6,011 bases of DNA from Gammaproteobacteria bacterium (lineage in GTDB: Bacteria > Pseudomonadota > Gammaproteobacteria > Pseudomonadales > Azotimanducaceae): positions 53,403 to 59,413 of the forward strand of contig NZNP01000020.1 in the NCBI GenBank assembly GCA_002694945.1. Direction: 5' to 3'. The notes beneath the pieces were generated by a model. The model ran no database searches. It saw only the letters and a list, made by a program, of their open reading frames with translations, and had not been told where the DNA came from. Positions within the stretch are counted from its first letter, which is position 1, and each line of letters starts with the position of its first letter. A program made the position numbers and the translations under genes. Below are positions 6,008-6,011 of the stretch, in pieces.

Positions 6008-6011
6008 CTCC
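6008..6011 (-). promoter_or_regulatory. Possible ribosome binding site of the Rieske gene
   Basis: On the - strand GGAG sits 11 bases before the ATG at 5996, rather far. An AGG directly abuts the ATG and is too close. The window ends here, so the start is supported mainly by protein similarity. Confidence 0.3.

Noticed and set aside
1..6011. Mobile element, CRISPR or toxin-antitoxin content
   Set aside because: No transposase, integrase, terminal inverted repeats, regularly spaced direct repeats or small paired genes were seen. The only sizeable repeat is the internal ABM duplication.

Overview
The window looks like part of a bacterial catabolic gene cluster, most plausibly from a proteobacterium of moderate GC content. 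It could well be a marine or environmental gammaproteobacterium, but that is a guess from the gene mix and codon style, since no rRNA or taxonomic marker is present. Five protein-coding genes fill almost all of the sequence. I see no tRNA, rRNA, insertion sequence, CRISPR array or integrase, and no gene-free stretch over 300 bases.

Layout from left to right: (1) the 3' part of a GPH/MelB-type sugar or organic-solute:cation symporter (+), cut by the left window edge. (2) Convergent to it, with only two bases between the stop codons, a full-length CoA-acylating methylmalonate-semialdehyde dehydrogenase, mmsA (-). (3) A 110-base divergent control region. (4) A + strand pair: a protein made of two tandem antibiotic-biosynthesis-monooxygenase (ABM) domains with a TTG start, then, 50 bases on and behind an intercistronic hairpin, a haloalkane dehalogenase of subfamily HLD-I. 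(5) Convergent with that pair, a Rieske non-heme iron oxygenase alpha subunit (-) whose start lies at the right window edge.

Working model (inference): the transporter imports a substrate. The Rieske oxygenase and possibly the ABM protein oxidise it, or act on quinol-type intermediates. The dehalogenase-like hydrolase cleaves a carbon-halogen bond or a related ester or epoxide bond. MmsA converts a C3/C4 semialdehyde (malonate or methylmalonate semialdehyde) to acetyl-CoA or propionyl-CoA. The true substrate cannot be read from the sequence. No electron-transfer partner (ferredoxin or reductase) for the Rieske enzyme is in the window, and neither is a recognisable regulator.

The most notable points are the internally duplicated ABM protein, with a strict 124-residue register and about 53% identity between halves; a dehalogenase with all catalytic and halide-binding residues but a cap domain roughly 40 residues longer than DhlA's; a Rieske enzyme with Glu where the bridging Asp normally lies; and the combination of these genes in one locus.
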